Assembly (NCBI GenBank): GCA_022225965.2
Contig: JAKJXP020000033.1
Span: 186,001-250,000 of the forward strand
Direction of reading: 5' to 3'
Source: Diatrype stigma
Lineage: Eukaryota; Ascomycota; Sordariomycetes; Xylariales; Diatrypaceae
Length of the DNA: 64,000 nt
The notes below the pieces were generated by a model, which saw only the letters and a list, made by a program, of their open reading frames with translations, was not told the DNA's origin and searched no databases. Numbering within the stretch: the first letter of the stretch is position 1; every line of letters starts with the position of its first letter. This document shows, one piece after another, positions 1 through 9,915 of the stretch. Made by a program: the position numbers and the translations under genes.

Positions 1-309
1 CTGGTCTATGGTAGCTAATGTAGAATGCTTTCCCTCTAAACTTACATGCTAACGACTAAGGACCGACAAGACGTGACGGCCCTATTGATCAAGTTGCATC
101 AAGGATAAGCAGATATGAGGGCCATAGGGCTATCGTATAAGACCCTTTTCCTGGCATCCCTAACGAAATCTGTTTTTCTTAGGTTATATGCGTTCAGACA
201 CCTTAAACACGTCAAAGCTGGCCTGTCGACTTCGCCTCATATGAGCCCGTCAAAAGCACCCAATTACGCATTGAATAATCCTAAGAATACGAGGATTCCT
301 AGCACCCCT
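1..309. other. Window edge, no gene seen
   Basis: I see no supported coding region. The open frame on the plus strand here overlaps the minus-strand membrane protein and has no recognisable protein character. Confidence 0.5.
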
Positions 310-819
310 TTACGACATCGCAACCATGAATCCCGCGAAATAGCACATCCACGACGGAAAATCAGCCACAAGTCCCCTGACAAGGTTCATGCGCACCCAA
401 TCCACCATGGAAGCCTCGTTGTCCTTGTCCTTCTCGCTAATGCGCTTCACAATAGAAATATCACGGGGCCCGAAGGCAAAGTGCAGGGCGCCAAGCACGG
501 CACCGGCGGCGTATAGGCACCCGGCTAAGCGTTGGTTGGCGCCCGAGGCTCCCGAGATATCCAGCCGGCTCCCCTCAACGACTAGGTTCGCGATGGCCGT
601 GGCGATGCCGAGGGGGTACAGCGTGAGAACCATGGCGACTGATGGTGGAAACCAGCGGTCTTTGTACGCGGGGATGAGGCGGTTGGCCTCCGCCCTTAAG
701 TCGGATCGCAAATTACCCCAAGGGCGGAGGTACAAGTCCTCTGCGACGGTGTACGTCACATAGGAAGTAGAGGCTAGCAGAGGGGCTACCCGGAGGAGGG
801 GTGTAAGGTTTGGACTCAT
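310..819 (-). CDS. Small integral membrane protein, possibly DUF1772/anthrone-oxygenase-like
   Basis: The 169-residue single-exon protein has about four hydrophobic segments: near residues 8-26, 58-82, 95-117 and 150-168. A Trp/Asn/Arg-containing stretch, VDWVRMNLVRGL, precedes the last segment. That size and layout resemble the DUF1772 group of small fungal membrane proteins, some of which act in aromatic polyketide pathways as anthrone oxygenases. The resemblance is of architecture and a few residues only, so the function is not established. The ATG at 819 is the only in-frame Met near the start of the open frame and gives a protein of normal size. The gene lies at the window edge, so its neighbours on one side are unknown; a secondary-metabolite neighbour outside the window would strengthen the call. 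Confidence 0.6.
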   Translation of the reverse strand: MSPNLTPLLRVAPLLASTSYVTYTVAEDLYLRPWGNLRSDLRAEANRLIPAYKDRWFPPSVAMVLTLYPLGIATAIANLVVEGSRLDISGASGANQRLAGCLYAAGAVLGALHFAFGPRDISIVKRISEKDKDNEASMVDWVRMNLVRGLVADFPSWMCYFAGFMVAMS

Positions 820-1157
820 TGTTCTGATTGAAGGGACGAGTGAGAGTCCTAACTATTGAATGAGGTTGGTGGTAAAGTGAAAATGAGGTTGGCCCATCGC
901 TTTACACGTATATCTACGCAGAATTTACGTGGGCTTATATTGGCGGCATGGAAATCGACTAACTAGTTTTGATCGTTACGTTGCTGTGCCACTTCCTGCG
1001 ATAGGTTAACTGTCCTGCAGATAAGACCCACGCCCCTGAGCCAAACTTGCAGGAGATGATCAAGAGATGACATGCTTCTATGATGGCTTTTTCAAGCTAC
1101 ACGTTCTATATGGTCAGCTCATAATGCCGTAGCCTTAACACAGAAATACTGAGTTAT
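820..1157. other. Upstream region of the membrane-protein gene
   Basis: Non-coding stretch between the minus-strand start at 819 and the target-site duplication of the LTR element. No gene or clear regulatory motif seen. Confidence 0.5.
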
Positions 1158-1162
1158 GAACT
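1158..1162. repeat. Target-site duplication, left copy (GAACT)
   Basis: GAACT directly precedes the left LTR and is repeated directly after the right LTR at 3617-3621. Confidence 0.9.
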
Positions 1163-1324
1163 TGTCAGGGTTGGCGTCACGTGACCCCTACAGGGGCTCG
1201 TGAGGGGTATAAATAGAGGTCCGTACGGCTTCTGGGCTTCCGGGAAATCCTGGAAGGTCAGGTTTCAGACTGTTGTTAATACGAAAGGTTGCCCTGGCAC
1301 TCTGATCCTACACAAAAACTGACA
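1163..1324 (+). repeat. Left LTR (162 bp)
   Basis: TGTCAG...CTGACA repeat with a TATA box, TATAAATA at 1208-1215, preceded by a CACGTGACC motif (1179-1187) that could act as an E-box-type site. The TATA box predicts transcription starting near 1245-1265 and so defines the plus strand as the element's coding direction. Identical to 3455-3616. Confidence 0.9.
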
Positions 1325-1335
1325 GACTGAAACCT
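1321..1335 (+). other. Putative self-primed primer-binding site
   Basis: The first bases inside the element do not begin TGG, as tRNA-primed sites usually do. Instead 1321-1335 is complementary to 1260-1274 inside the left LTR at 13 of 15 positions, including nine consecutive pairs (AGGTTTCAG at 1260-1268 with CTGAAACCT at 1327-1335). The LTR copy lies about 45 nt downstream of the TATA box, where the transcript should begin. This is the layout of the self-priming mechanism known from Schizosaccharomyces Tf1, in which the 5' end of the mRNA folds back on the primer-binding site. The mechanism here is inferred. Confidence 0.6.
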
Positions 1336-1910
1336 TTCCATTAAAGGTCAGACCGTCAGGGCGTCAGGGCAATTAGTTGGTTACGTTTGAAGTTATCGTC
1401 GTCGCCGCTACTTCGCTGCGTGTTCTCGTCGTCGCTACTGCTGTACGTATTACCCCGCTCCGACCGACTGCTGACGTGGCCATTTCAGTGATTTCTTCTT
1501 GGTGGGAAGGGCGCTTAACCTTCGCTGCTGCCAAGCTGAACGTTCGTGACGCCGTCGTTATACGAGTTGTTGCGAGCCAGATTCCTTTATCGAGTAATTA
1601 GAGTTATCGTTGATGGTACGAGTTGCTGCGAGCTAAATTCTTTTGTCGAGTGATTGAAATTGGCGCTATACGATTGCTTTGAAAGTTCGAAGCGAAGCCG
1701 TTGCGAATAAGTTGCTATATCGTTGCTTTGGAAGTTTGAAGCGGAATCGTTGCGAGCAAGCTGCTGTACCGTCGCTTTGAAAGTTCGGAACGGGATTGCT
1801 GCGAATGTATTGCTTTTTACGTCGATGGCCTTAGCGGTATACGAAACGTTTGCGAATAAGGCGCTATTGAGTGAATGCCTTCGAGCCGTTACTCGGTTAG
1901 ACCGATCGTG

Positions 1911-2690
1911 GCATCCGAGAAGGTAAGATGGCCAGATCGGATCGTGGCCGTTGTAAGTGCGCTGCTGGATCGCTGCGATGGGCTAGTTCGTGATGTTTAG
2001 CAATCCGCTACGCCGTTGCAAGCGGGCTGCCATGCCGCTGCAGTGATGAAGTTGTGGCGTCCGAGAATGTAAGATGGCCGGGTCGAATCGTGATTATTGC
2101 GAACGGGCTGCCATGCCGCTGCGATGGATAAATGGCGTCCGAAAACGTAGGACGGCCAGGCCGTAATCGTGGTCGTTGCAAGCGCGCTTCTATGCCGCTG
2201 CGTTGAAGTGGCATCCGAAAATGTAAGATGGCCAGATTATTTCTCGTAATTGAGGCGAACGAGCTGCCATGCCGTTGCGCTGGAATGGCATCCGAGAATG
2301 TAGGATGGCCAGGAGCTGTTATGATCGTGACCGTTGCGAGCGCGCCGTTATGCCGCTGTAATGGATGAGTGGCGTCCGAGAATGTAGGACGGCCGGGTCG
2401 AATCGTGACCGTTGCGAGCGCGCTGCTATGCCGCTGTAATGGAGTGGCATCCGAGAATGTAAGATGGCCGGGTCGAATCGTGATCGTCGCGAGCGAGTCG
2501 TAACCGTTGCAAGCGCGTTGCTATGCCGTTGCGATGGATAAGTGGCGTCCGAAAATGTAGGACGGCCAGGATTGTAATCGTAATCGTGGCATCTAAGAAG
2601 GTAGAATGGCCAGATAAGTTCTCGTCGTAATTAATGCGAACGAGTTGTTATGCCGTTGCGTTAAATAAGCGTTGCAAGTGCGTTATTATG
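1911..2690. repeat. Degenerate tandem repeat inside the LTR element
   Basis: About nine copies of a 75-97 bp unit. Each begins with a variant of GGCATCCGAGAATGTAAGAT, followed by GGCC(A/G)G and a GTTGC(G/A)AGCGCGCTGCTATG-type segment. Copies start near 1911, 2054, 2133, 2210, 2287, 2371, 2446, 2543 and 2587. The spacing varies and several copies are truncated. No reading frame is kept across copies. Confidence 0.8.
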
Positions 2691-2712
2691 CCGTTACGAA
2701 TGCGGATATAAA

Positions 2713-3454
2713 GATGAGCTGCCGGCGTTTTTGGTTTTGGGACAAAACCCTAAAAGAAAAGGGGCTGTTCTGGAATAGAAAGGATATATCGGAACCGCTG
2801 CGTGGAATTGATAAATAAAGCTGATGGATGAAGTTAATAAATAAAGCTGATGGATAAAGTTGCTGGATGAAGCAAATGAATGGAGTTGATGGATGGGATT
2901 AATGGTTGGAATTAATGGATGGAGTTGATAAAAGGAACCGATTAAGCGGCTGGATCGTTGCGATGAAGCTGATGGATATCGTAAATCATGCCGGCGTTTT
3001 TGGTTTTGGGACAAAACCCTAGAAGAAGGGGGGCTGTTCTGGAGTGGAAAGGACGTATCGGGACCGCTGCGTAGAATTGATGGATGGGAAAGAGGACGTA
3101 TCGATTAAGCGGCTGGATCGTTATGATAAAGTTAATGGATGGATAAAGCTGTTAATGGATGGAAAAGAGGGCGTACCGATTAAGCGGCTGGATCGTTGCG
3201 AGGAAGTTGATGGATGGATGGATGAAGCTGTTGATGGATGGATGAAGCTGTTGATGAATGGAAAAGAGGGCGTACCGATTAAGCGGCTGGATCGTTGCGA
3301 GGAAGTTGATGGATGGATGGAGCTGTTGATGGATGGAAAAGAGGGCGTACCGTACCGATTAAGCGGCTGGATCGTTGCAAGGAAGTTGATGGATATCGTG
3401 AACCATGCCGGCGCCTTTGGTTTTGGGGACAAAACCCTAGAAGAAGGGGGGCTC
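2713..3454. repeat. Second tandem-repeat block carrying duplicated polypurine-tract segments
   Basis: A segment reading GCCGGCG...TTTTGGTTTTGGGAC followed by AAAACCCTAGAAGAAGGGG recurs near 2713, 2991 and 3407. Only the last copy abuts an LTR and would serve as the polypurine tract. Between copies lie purine-rich units containing GATTAAGCGGCTGGATCG and GATGGATGG. The block yields a 154-residue repetitive open frame at 3044-3508, which I do not regard as a gene because it is built from repeat units and runs into the LTR. Confidence 0.75.
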
Positions 3455-3616
3455 TGTCAGGGTTGGCGTCACGTGACCCCTACAGGGGCTCGTGAGGGGT
3501 ATAAATAGAGGTCCGTACGGCTTCTGGGCTTCCGGGAAATCCTGGAAGGTCAGGTTTCAGACTGTTGTTAATACGAAAGGTTGCCCTGGCACTCTGATCC
3601 TACACAAAAACTGACA
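3455..3616 (+). repeat. Right LTR (162 bp)
   Basis: Identical to 1163-1324, with TATA box at 3500-3507. It is preceded by the purine tract AGAAGAAGGGGGG at 3439-3451 and followed by the duplicated GAACT. Confidence 0.9.
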
Positions 3617-5044
3617 GAACTAGAACTGTTTACGAGGACGATGGCCACCAAGCTAATGGGCGACAGACCCCCGCTTGGGAACATCTGGTGTATCCCATCA
3701 AGCGCCCCCCACCATCCCCGTGTCCTATGGTGTATAAGGCTTCCCATGCTGTCAACTGCCAGATCAAGATCGTCATCTCAAAAGCTACTTCAAGAACAAG
3801 CTCCCATTCAAAACTCCAACCAGCTCTGCAACGATACCTTGGAGTGAAAATACGCCGGATTCTCCATCTCATATTGAACCTTCCTCTTAATGTCCATCCA
3901 TTGCTCCTCGATCTTTGTGCCTGTCATGTCTTCCCTTCTCGTACCCGACACGTCTTATTTACCGCCTGTCTGTACCATAATCCGGCTCAAGCTGCTTCAT
4001 GTTCGGCCGCGTCCCGAGGTGTATCCAACCACACTGAAACCATTCCAACATCTGGAGCTGTTCCTCATCCGTAACCAATCGACGTTTGGCTAGATCACGC
4101 TCGCCTAGATAGATGTCAGCAATGCGATGTTCATATGTGACGATGGTTTTATGTTGAATAATGACGTTTCACCGCACAAGCTACCAACGCCTCAACCGGT
4201 GCACATTCGATAATCTCGAGTGTGCCCCTCGCTGTTTTCATGTCATACATGGGGCATACGGCCTTCACCACGGCCCTTGCCCTGTCTCTCAGCCGGTTGA
4301 CGTCGACAGTCTTAGACGTCGGGTACACATAATGATACACAACCTCGCGGATGAATTGACGGAAAATATCAACGAACGTGACGTCCAATGGCACGTATTT
4401 GCCATGCTCTATGTATCAAAACATCACGGTCAGCTCTTATAAGTAGGGACGTTCTCGCCAGTTAGAGAGTGTGGGGAGAAAGCGATACATGGGAAAAGAG
4501 AGTCGAAAATCGTTGCAGGCTCACTGTCAGGTATCATTGCCAGCTTCTGGGCGTATGTCCATATCGTGTATGCCACCCCCTTTTCCGTCAATGCGAGGCG
4601 TTCTTCATGTTCGCTTTCTGCTGGGATGTCGTAAAGGTACTGCCGAAGTACGTTCTCAATGACCTCGTGGATCTTCCACTCGGGAGGTAACGGGGGTTCG
4701 CTGCTGGTCTCAGGCGCGGGTGATCGCGATGGTGGGAATTGCAACTCTCCAACAGGGGCCTGCTCATCTAGTAGGTATTGGGGTTGCATCTTAGTCAAAG
4801 CATAGCTGCTATCATCGACGTCTTCGCAATAAGGTAGAAGGTGCTTATTGTCATAAATGTACGACTGGGGTGACGAAAGCCTACTGAGGTGAGTGCCGTC
4901 GTCGAATGGATAATTCGTCGCTTCGTTTCTGTTTTCGTCAACCCACCTCCGATAACGTGGGACTTCATGAAATCTCGACATAATGATGCAGTGAAATGAA
5001 CAGGGAGGTTTCGCTCTACTGATATCAGAACTGGGAGTATTCAT
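3617..5044 (-). pseudogene. Decayed unidentified gene with the LTR element at its 3' end
   Basis: An intact 204-residue open frame (5044 to 4430, ATG start, beginning MNTPSSDISR) is followed downstream on the same strand by protein-like segments in changing frames. About 4410-4149 includes FVDIFRQFIREVVYHYVYP. About 4153-3970 includes YEHRIADIYLGERDLAKRR. About 3935-3860 includes KIEEQWMDIKRKVQYEMENP. About 3775-3617 includes GWWGALDGIHQMFPSGG and ends in Ser codons followed by TAA once the LTR element is disregarded. No canonical GT-AG introns join them without stops, and at least three frame changes and one in-frame TGA are needed. I recognise no family. The young LTR element lies at the last codons, so the decay is older than the insertion. 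A real multi-exon gene with unusual introns is a weaker alternative. Confidence 0.5.
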
Positions 5045-6139
5045 AGGAACCCTAAGAATACTTATATGCGAAGTCCTCGGGGAGATAGACTCAAGATGGA
5101 CAAGGAGTCATCGTTGGAATGTTGGAGTGTAACATGACGCTGAGCAAAGACGCGCACCTATAAGTTTGGAGACGGTACGCGAGTTATAGACGTTAGCAAA
5201 CATAGCATTCCTCACGGGGTTGCACATCCAATCATTCTCGCTTAGCCATCCGATACTTGACCTATAATTGGCGTCAGGGTAACGAGTAGTCGATGTTGGT
5301 GATTCACAAGCCATGTCCCAAGGGATTTTGCTGCGCATAATCATATCCTAGAGGATCCCGACTAAACACTGCAAGTAGTCTATGATTCCGAGAGGCTTTT
5401 CTCAAGATCCAAAGGCGACCTGCTACGATATTGACTAGTTAGTCAATCGAGTCCCTGGGAAAGACCTGGTGAACAAATAGAGTCCCTTGAGGACACACAC
5501 AGATTGAATACATCAGTTGACAAGCTTCTGGTCCGCTACAGTGAAGCCAACCCTATTCGTACATGACTGGCAAATGGTCTTACCAAGGGGATAAGCTGAT
5601 CTTTCTACAGAGATCACCATATCCGAAGTAATAACCCCCATCTTCTTTTGGTTAGGGGAAAGCAGACAAGCAGATTAGACACTCTAACAACAGTGATGGG
5701 GACCTTGCGAGAACATTACACTTCCACTCCCCACTAACCCCCCCCCCCCCCCCGGCCTTTTTTCACCCAGTTAAGTTGATCACGGTATTGGAGCTCATAT
5801 CTTGGGAGGAGATCCAGAGAATGAAGCAAATATCATCCTTGAAGCTTGAAGAGGCTGAAGAGACTGAAGAGACAGTTAACAGTGACCATATTTGATTCCC
5901 ACCTCAGGCCTTCCCAAACACGCTTCGCGAAGATGGTCCATATGTATGGTTACAGCCATTTCATAGGTGGCTATAGTAATAAAGAATGTATATTTACCGA
6001 CCTAACAGTAGCAATCATAGATAATATGTCTTTGTTTGCGTCTTTGTTGCGTGCTATCCGATGGGACACTCGATTTCTCCGGGCGACTCTTTGACCGGCA
6101 GATTACCACCCAGTTGCCAAACCCGAAACCCCCGACAGG
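5045..6139. other. Intergenic region with C16 tract
   Basis: No supported gene. A run of 16 C lies at 5738-5753. A 78-residue open frame at 5108-5344 (minus) has no recognisable features and no flanking splice sites that extend it. Confidence 0.5.
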
Positions 6140-7539
6140 ATGGATCAGAATGAGGAAGAGACGATCGTGGGTGGCGTTATGGCTGGCATAGCCATCGCCT
6201 CAGTCGCGTTGCGCTTCTACTCGCGACATACCCAGAAAGCCGCTCTCAAGATGGACGACTGGCTGATCCTGATAGCACTGCTGGGGATGATCGGGATTGA
6301 CGTAATATCTATTTATGGTTCGCCGACATCTTCTTAACTGTTCCTCGTTGTCTCTTTTCTTTCTATCTTTCTTCGAGCGACCGTAAACAGGCCGTCGTTA
6401 TGTATTGTATCTTCTAAGTATTGACAGTAGCTAACTCACCCCCTGTTAACCAGCATCTACCGTCTACCCAGATGGGTCCGAGACGGCCTCGACTGAGTCC
6501 CATGAGTACACGGCTGACGACGTGCAGTACACCAAGCTGTTGTTTACGACGTCGGTGCTGTACTTCACCATCACGGCGACGACGAAGCTGTCGATCCTGT
6601 CCATGTACAACCGGCTGTTCTCAGCCAGCGCCGCGTTCCGGCTGCAGATCGTCATCCTGGCCGCGCTCGTGGTGAGCTTCGGGGTCGCGTGCACGCTGGC
6701 CGACCTGCTGAACTGTGTCCCGCTCGAGTGGGCCTGGATCAACAGCCAGGCGGACCCGCGGTACTGCATCAACTTCAACATCTTCTGGTTCGCGGCCGGA
6801 ATCTGCGAGGCCTTCATCGACGTGCTGATCATCGTTATGCCGATCCGGGTTGTCTTTCTGCTGCAGTTCAACAGGGCTAAGAAGATCGCCGTGGCGGCTT
6901 TGTTCCTATTTGGGGTCCTGTAAGTGCTTGGTTACGACACATAGACTGTGACTTCGATCGGACTGACTCCGGCAATATAAGGGTGATCGCCTCGGGCATT
7001 ACTAAAGCCGTACTTGGTTACGTGCCCGGTAGCCGCGAGCCGTCGATTACTCGAGCCCAAGTTTGGACGACAGTGCATGTAGGTACTGGCGTTGTTTGCG
7101 CGGTAAGCAGATCCCCGAGCTTCTTCTAGAGTTATCTGATGTGTTTGCGGGCATGTCTCTTTGTGAACCAGGGAGATCATTCGCTCCTACCGTATAACAT
7201 GACTTGGAGCTGTCTACAATCGTCACTACATTACCTGGAGAGAGAAACTAGCTGATTCAGGATAATATATTGCAGTGTCTCCCAGTATGCTGGTCTGCCT
7301 TTGTGCGCGTCGGAAAGCTGAGCCAACGGATTTGGTCTAGTCTTTCAGTTAGGAAGTACTCCCCCACTCACAGCGGCTGGTCTTCAATAGAAAAGGGCCA
7401 AAAAGGGGGCGCAACGTCGGGAGCTGGGAGAAAGGGGGACACTAAAGACGACGCATACGTGTTACCCGTGCACAATTTCTGTTCGAAGCGTTTGACGGGT
7501 ACTTTTGAGGATTCTGGTCAAGATCAGCTTTCTTACTAG
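6140..7539 (+). CDS. Rhodopsin-domain (SAT4/PTH11-like) integral membrane protein, gene 1 of 3
   Basis: Four exons: 6140-6317, 6454-6919, 6982-7102 and 7276-7539, encoding 342 residues. Family hallmarks are visible. The first helix ends in LRFYSRH, followed by KMDDWLILIAL; after that come a Tyr/Thr/Lys helix containing TKLSILSMYNRLF and a segment NCVPLEWAWINS, in place of the usual Cys-x-P-x-xxxW. The sixth helix reads VIASGITKAVLGYVPG, and the seventh VWTTVHVGTGVVCACLP. Introns 1 and 4 rest on expected protein continuity: donor GTTCGC at 6318, weak but the only one giving the phase required by exon 2, and acceptor TTGCAG at 7275. These proteins are plasma-membrane, seven-helix, GPCR-like proteins of filamentous ascomycetes; PTH11 of rice blast is involved in surface sensing, but most members have no known ligand. 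The usual CLPTLRPL ending of helix 7 is altered to CLPVCWSAF, and the tail is short and charged. Confidence 0.8.
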
Positions 7540-8092
7540 CAGAATGTGAACTATCTGCGTAAGAGATAATCAGCATACTACATATAAGTGTTCATTGCTT
7601 GTTCTGAGAGCATTGTGTGGCGACTTATGGCCTGGATACGGCACTGGACGGCATGGAAGCGAAAGCAATGTGGCCTTCCAGGAGTTGAGTATAGGCCATG
7701 ACTGCTTCCAATTAGGTTGTTAAGTTGGATGATTATGCCAGGTGTCCGGCTCAAGAGGAAATAACAAGAGTTGAGTCGAGACACCATTGCTAGCGGAGTT
7801 CGCAGCGGGTGCAAAGCCAGCCCGAGTTTAAATAACAACAAGGACTGTGAACTCCCATCACGTTCACCAAAACGATAAGAGATGAGACATTGGGCGGGAT
7901 TTCATATTCGTACATTATCATTGCTAATAAGACTGAACTGCGTTGGAAGTAACTGCCTTCTCCCCTGTTCCGCAGGGGGAAGCTTCATAATTAGGTTTAA
8001 AAAGACTATACTTATTGATCATACAAATTGGTTTCGACTCGGCACATCATAACAAGACAGCTTCTTTTGTTCGTTTGCAGCTGCCATCATAA
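7540..8092. other. Intergenic region
   Basis: Convergent gene ends (plus-strand stop at 7539, minus-strand stop at 8093). No gene or RNA seen. Confidence 0.5.
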
Positions 8093-9915
8093 TCATACGT
8101 GATGGGCGGCGGCCTCCTCGCCGCTCTCGGAAGCGGCACCGTCGGCGGGGGCCTTGGAGCCGTCCCACGAGCCGGATGTTATCGGGTTGACGTGTAGCAC
8201 GTACATGGTGTCGATCTCCTCGAGACTGCGGTCCTTGGTCTCCATCATGAAGAAGTAGACGACGACGACAAGGACGGCACAGCAGCCTGCGAACACGAGA
8301 CCGTACCAGTAGCTTATAGCGTCGGTGATAAATCGAGTGCTGAGAAGATTGAGTTAGCGGAATGTTTTTAGGTTTCGGGGCATCGCCATTTAACTTACAA
8401 GAAGGAGATCATAAAGTTCCAGAACCAATTGCTAGCCGTAGCCAGGGCCATGCACTGGGCGCGGTACCGGGCGGGGTAGAGTTCGGCAACGACAGCCCAG
8501 ACGAGCGGGCCCCAGGTCGTTGCAAATGCGGCAATGGCGAGACAGGAGAAGACGATGAGGACCGATCCAGCCTGGGGGGTTCTGGAGGGGTCTACCGGGT
8601 CTAATACGTACATGCCGACAAAGGTGTAGATGCTAATGGCCAGGGTTAGTAAACAAGTCGCTAGATCAACCTCGAAGAGTGTAGCAGTTTCAACATACAA
8701 GAAGCAGACCATGATCCACAAGGCACCACAGATGAGCGCCTTTCTCCGGCCAACCTTCTGGACGACATAGAGACCAGCGAAGGTGCATACGACATTGACG
8801 GTACCAAGGATGATCTGGGTGACGTAGGAGTCGCTAAGACCAGTGGACGCGAACACAGTAGTGCCGTAATAGAAGAAGAAGTTGGCACCGGTGAGCTGCT
8901 GTCCGGCCTGGAGGACGACACCCAGTAACGTGCGGTAGAGCATTCTCGGGCCGGTGAAGATCTCGTACCATCTTGCCTTGCGGAGGTTCTTCTCCTCCTC
9001 GACCTTGACGCGGATCTGGGCGAGCTGGTCGTTGACGGTGCGCGAGTTGGGATCGACGCCGGCCAGCTTAGCAATGGTGTGGCGGGCCTCATCGACGCGG
9101 CCGCGGTAGTAGGCGAACCGGGGAGACTCGGGCAGGAAGAGGATGCCGCCGCCAAGGATCAGGGACCAGAGGAAGCCGAGGCCGTTGGGGATCCGCCACG
9201 AGGCGCTGTTGGTCATGTCGGCTGTTCCCCAATCGACCATGTAAGAGGTCCAGATGCCGAAGGTGATGAAGAGCTGGTACAGTGACACGAGGATACCGCG
9301 GATGATGGCGGGACTGCTCTCGGACTGGTACATGGGGACGACGACGGAGAGGGAGCCGATCGACACACCGGTAACGAGGCGACCGATGGCAAACTGGAAC
9401 CAGGCCGTCTGAGACGAGATCTCGATGATGATGCCGATGCACGACCACAGGGACGAGACGCTGATGGCGATCTTGCGACCGAGGGAGTCGGCGATCCTAC
9501 CGGCGATCAGGGCACCGATCAGGCACCCGACGGGGAGCAGGCCCACGATGGTTCCTTGCTTGGCCGCGCTGAAGGCATACTTTCCGTCGCCCGTGGGCTC
9601 GCCGAAGCGTCGTCCGTAGTCCGGCATGGCGAAGTAACCTGAGATTTGACCACTGTGGACTCATTGTTAGAACACCATCGCCTCACGGACACAAGCTCGT
9701 TGAAAGAAAGGGGGGTAAACAGCGAGAGTAGATGAGTTGTCGACATACCTAACATAACCGAACATGAAGCCGCCAATACTGGCGACGAGACCGAGGAAGC
9801 ATGCTAGAAATGTGATGCGCTGCTCCTTGGCCGGCGGGACAGCTGCCGAGCTGCCTTCTGTATTCGCGACGCCAGAGGATTCCACCTGGTCGGCGTGACG
9901 TTTGAGGAAACCCAT
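8093..9915 (-). CDS. MFS monosaccharide (hexose-type) transporter
   Basis: Four exons read from high to low coordinate: 9915-9749, 9652-8699, 8632-8399 and 8339-8093, encoding 533 residues. Sugar-porter signatures are plain: GRKIAISVSSLW after helix 2, GRLVTGVSIG in helix 4, PESPR closing the first half, QQLTGANFFFYYGTTVF in helix 7, KVGRRKA, and AELYPARYRAQCMALATAS before helices 11-12. The METKDRSLEEID tail is typical of fungal members. The FFFYYGT form of helix 7 is usual in fungal glucose/hexose transporters, so proton-coupled uptake of a hexose at the plasma membrane is the likely role. The intron at 8633-8698 is 66 nt, stop-free and in frame, so an unspliced reading would insert 22 residues. 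Splicing is supported by GTATGT, TTACTAAC, TTAG and by family continuity (CFFIYTFVGMYVLD). Confidence 0.9.

Larger units (their letters stand above)
1163..3616. mobile_element. Non-autonomous compact LTR retrotransposon (TRIM-like), very recent insertion
   Basis: Two 162-bp direct repeats (1163-1324 and 3455-3616) are identical to one another. Each begins TGTCAG and ends CTGACA, a 6-bp terminal inverted repeat. The 5-bp direct repeat GAACT flanks the whole 2,454-bp unit at 1158-1162 and 3617-3621, which is the target-site duplication of an LTR integrase. A polypurine tract (3439-3451) abuts the right repeat. The interior has no gag, protease, integrase or reverse transcriptase and consists largely of degenerate tandem repeats, so the element must be moved by enzymes of another element. 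This matches the definition of terminal-repeat retrotransposons in miniature, although the interior is longer than in most. Identical LTRs indicate recent transposition, and no RIP decay is visible. It sits at the 3' end of the decayed gene at 3617-5044. Confidence 0.9.

Noticed and set aside
1325..1342. tRNA-type primer-binding site next to the left LTR of the compact element
   Set aside because: Does not start TGG and matches no tRNA 3' end I can recall; complementarity to the LTR itself explains it better.
3044..3508. 154-residue open frame with a repeated GKEGVPIKRLDRCEEVDGW unit
   Set aside because: It is built entirely from the tandem repeats of the LTR element, crosses into the right LTR and has equally open frames on the other strand.
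4149..5044. Two-exon intact gene joining 5044-4430 with 4394-4149 by an intron
   Set aside because: Candidate GT-AG pairs tried (for example donor GTATCG to acceptor CATAG) create a stop at the junction; frame shifts recur further downstream.
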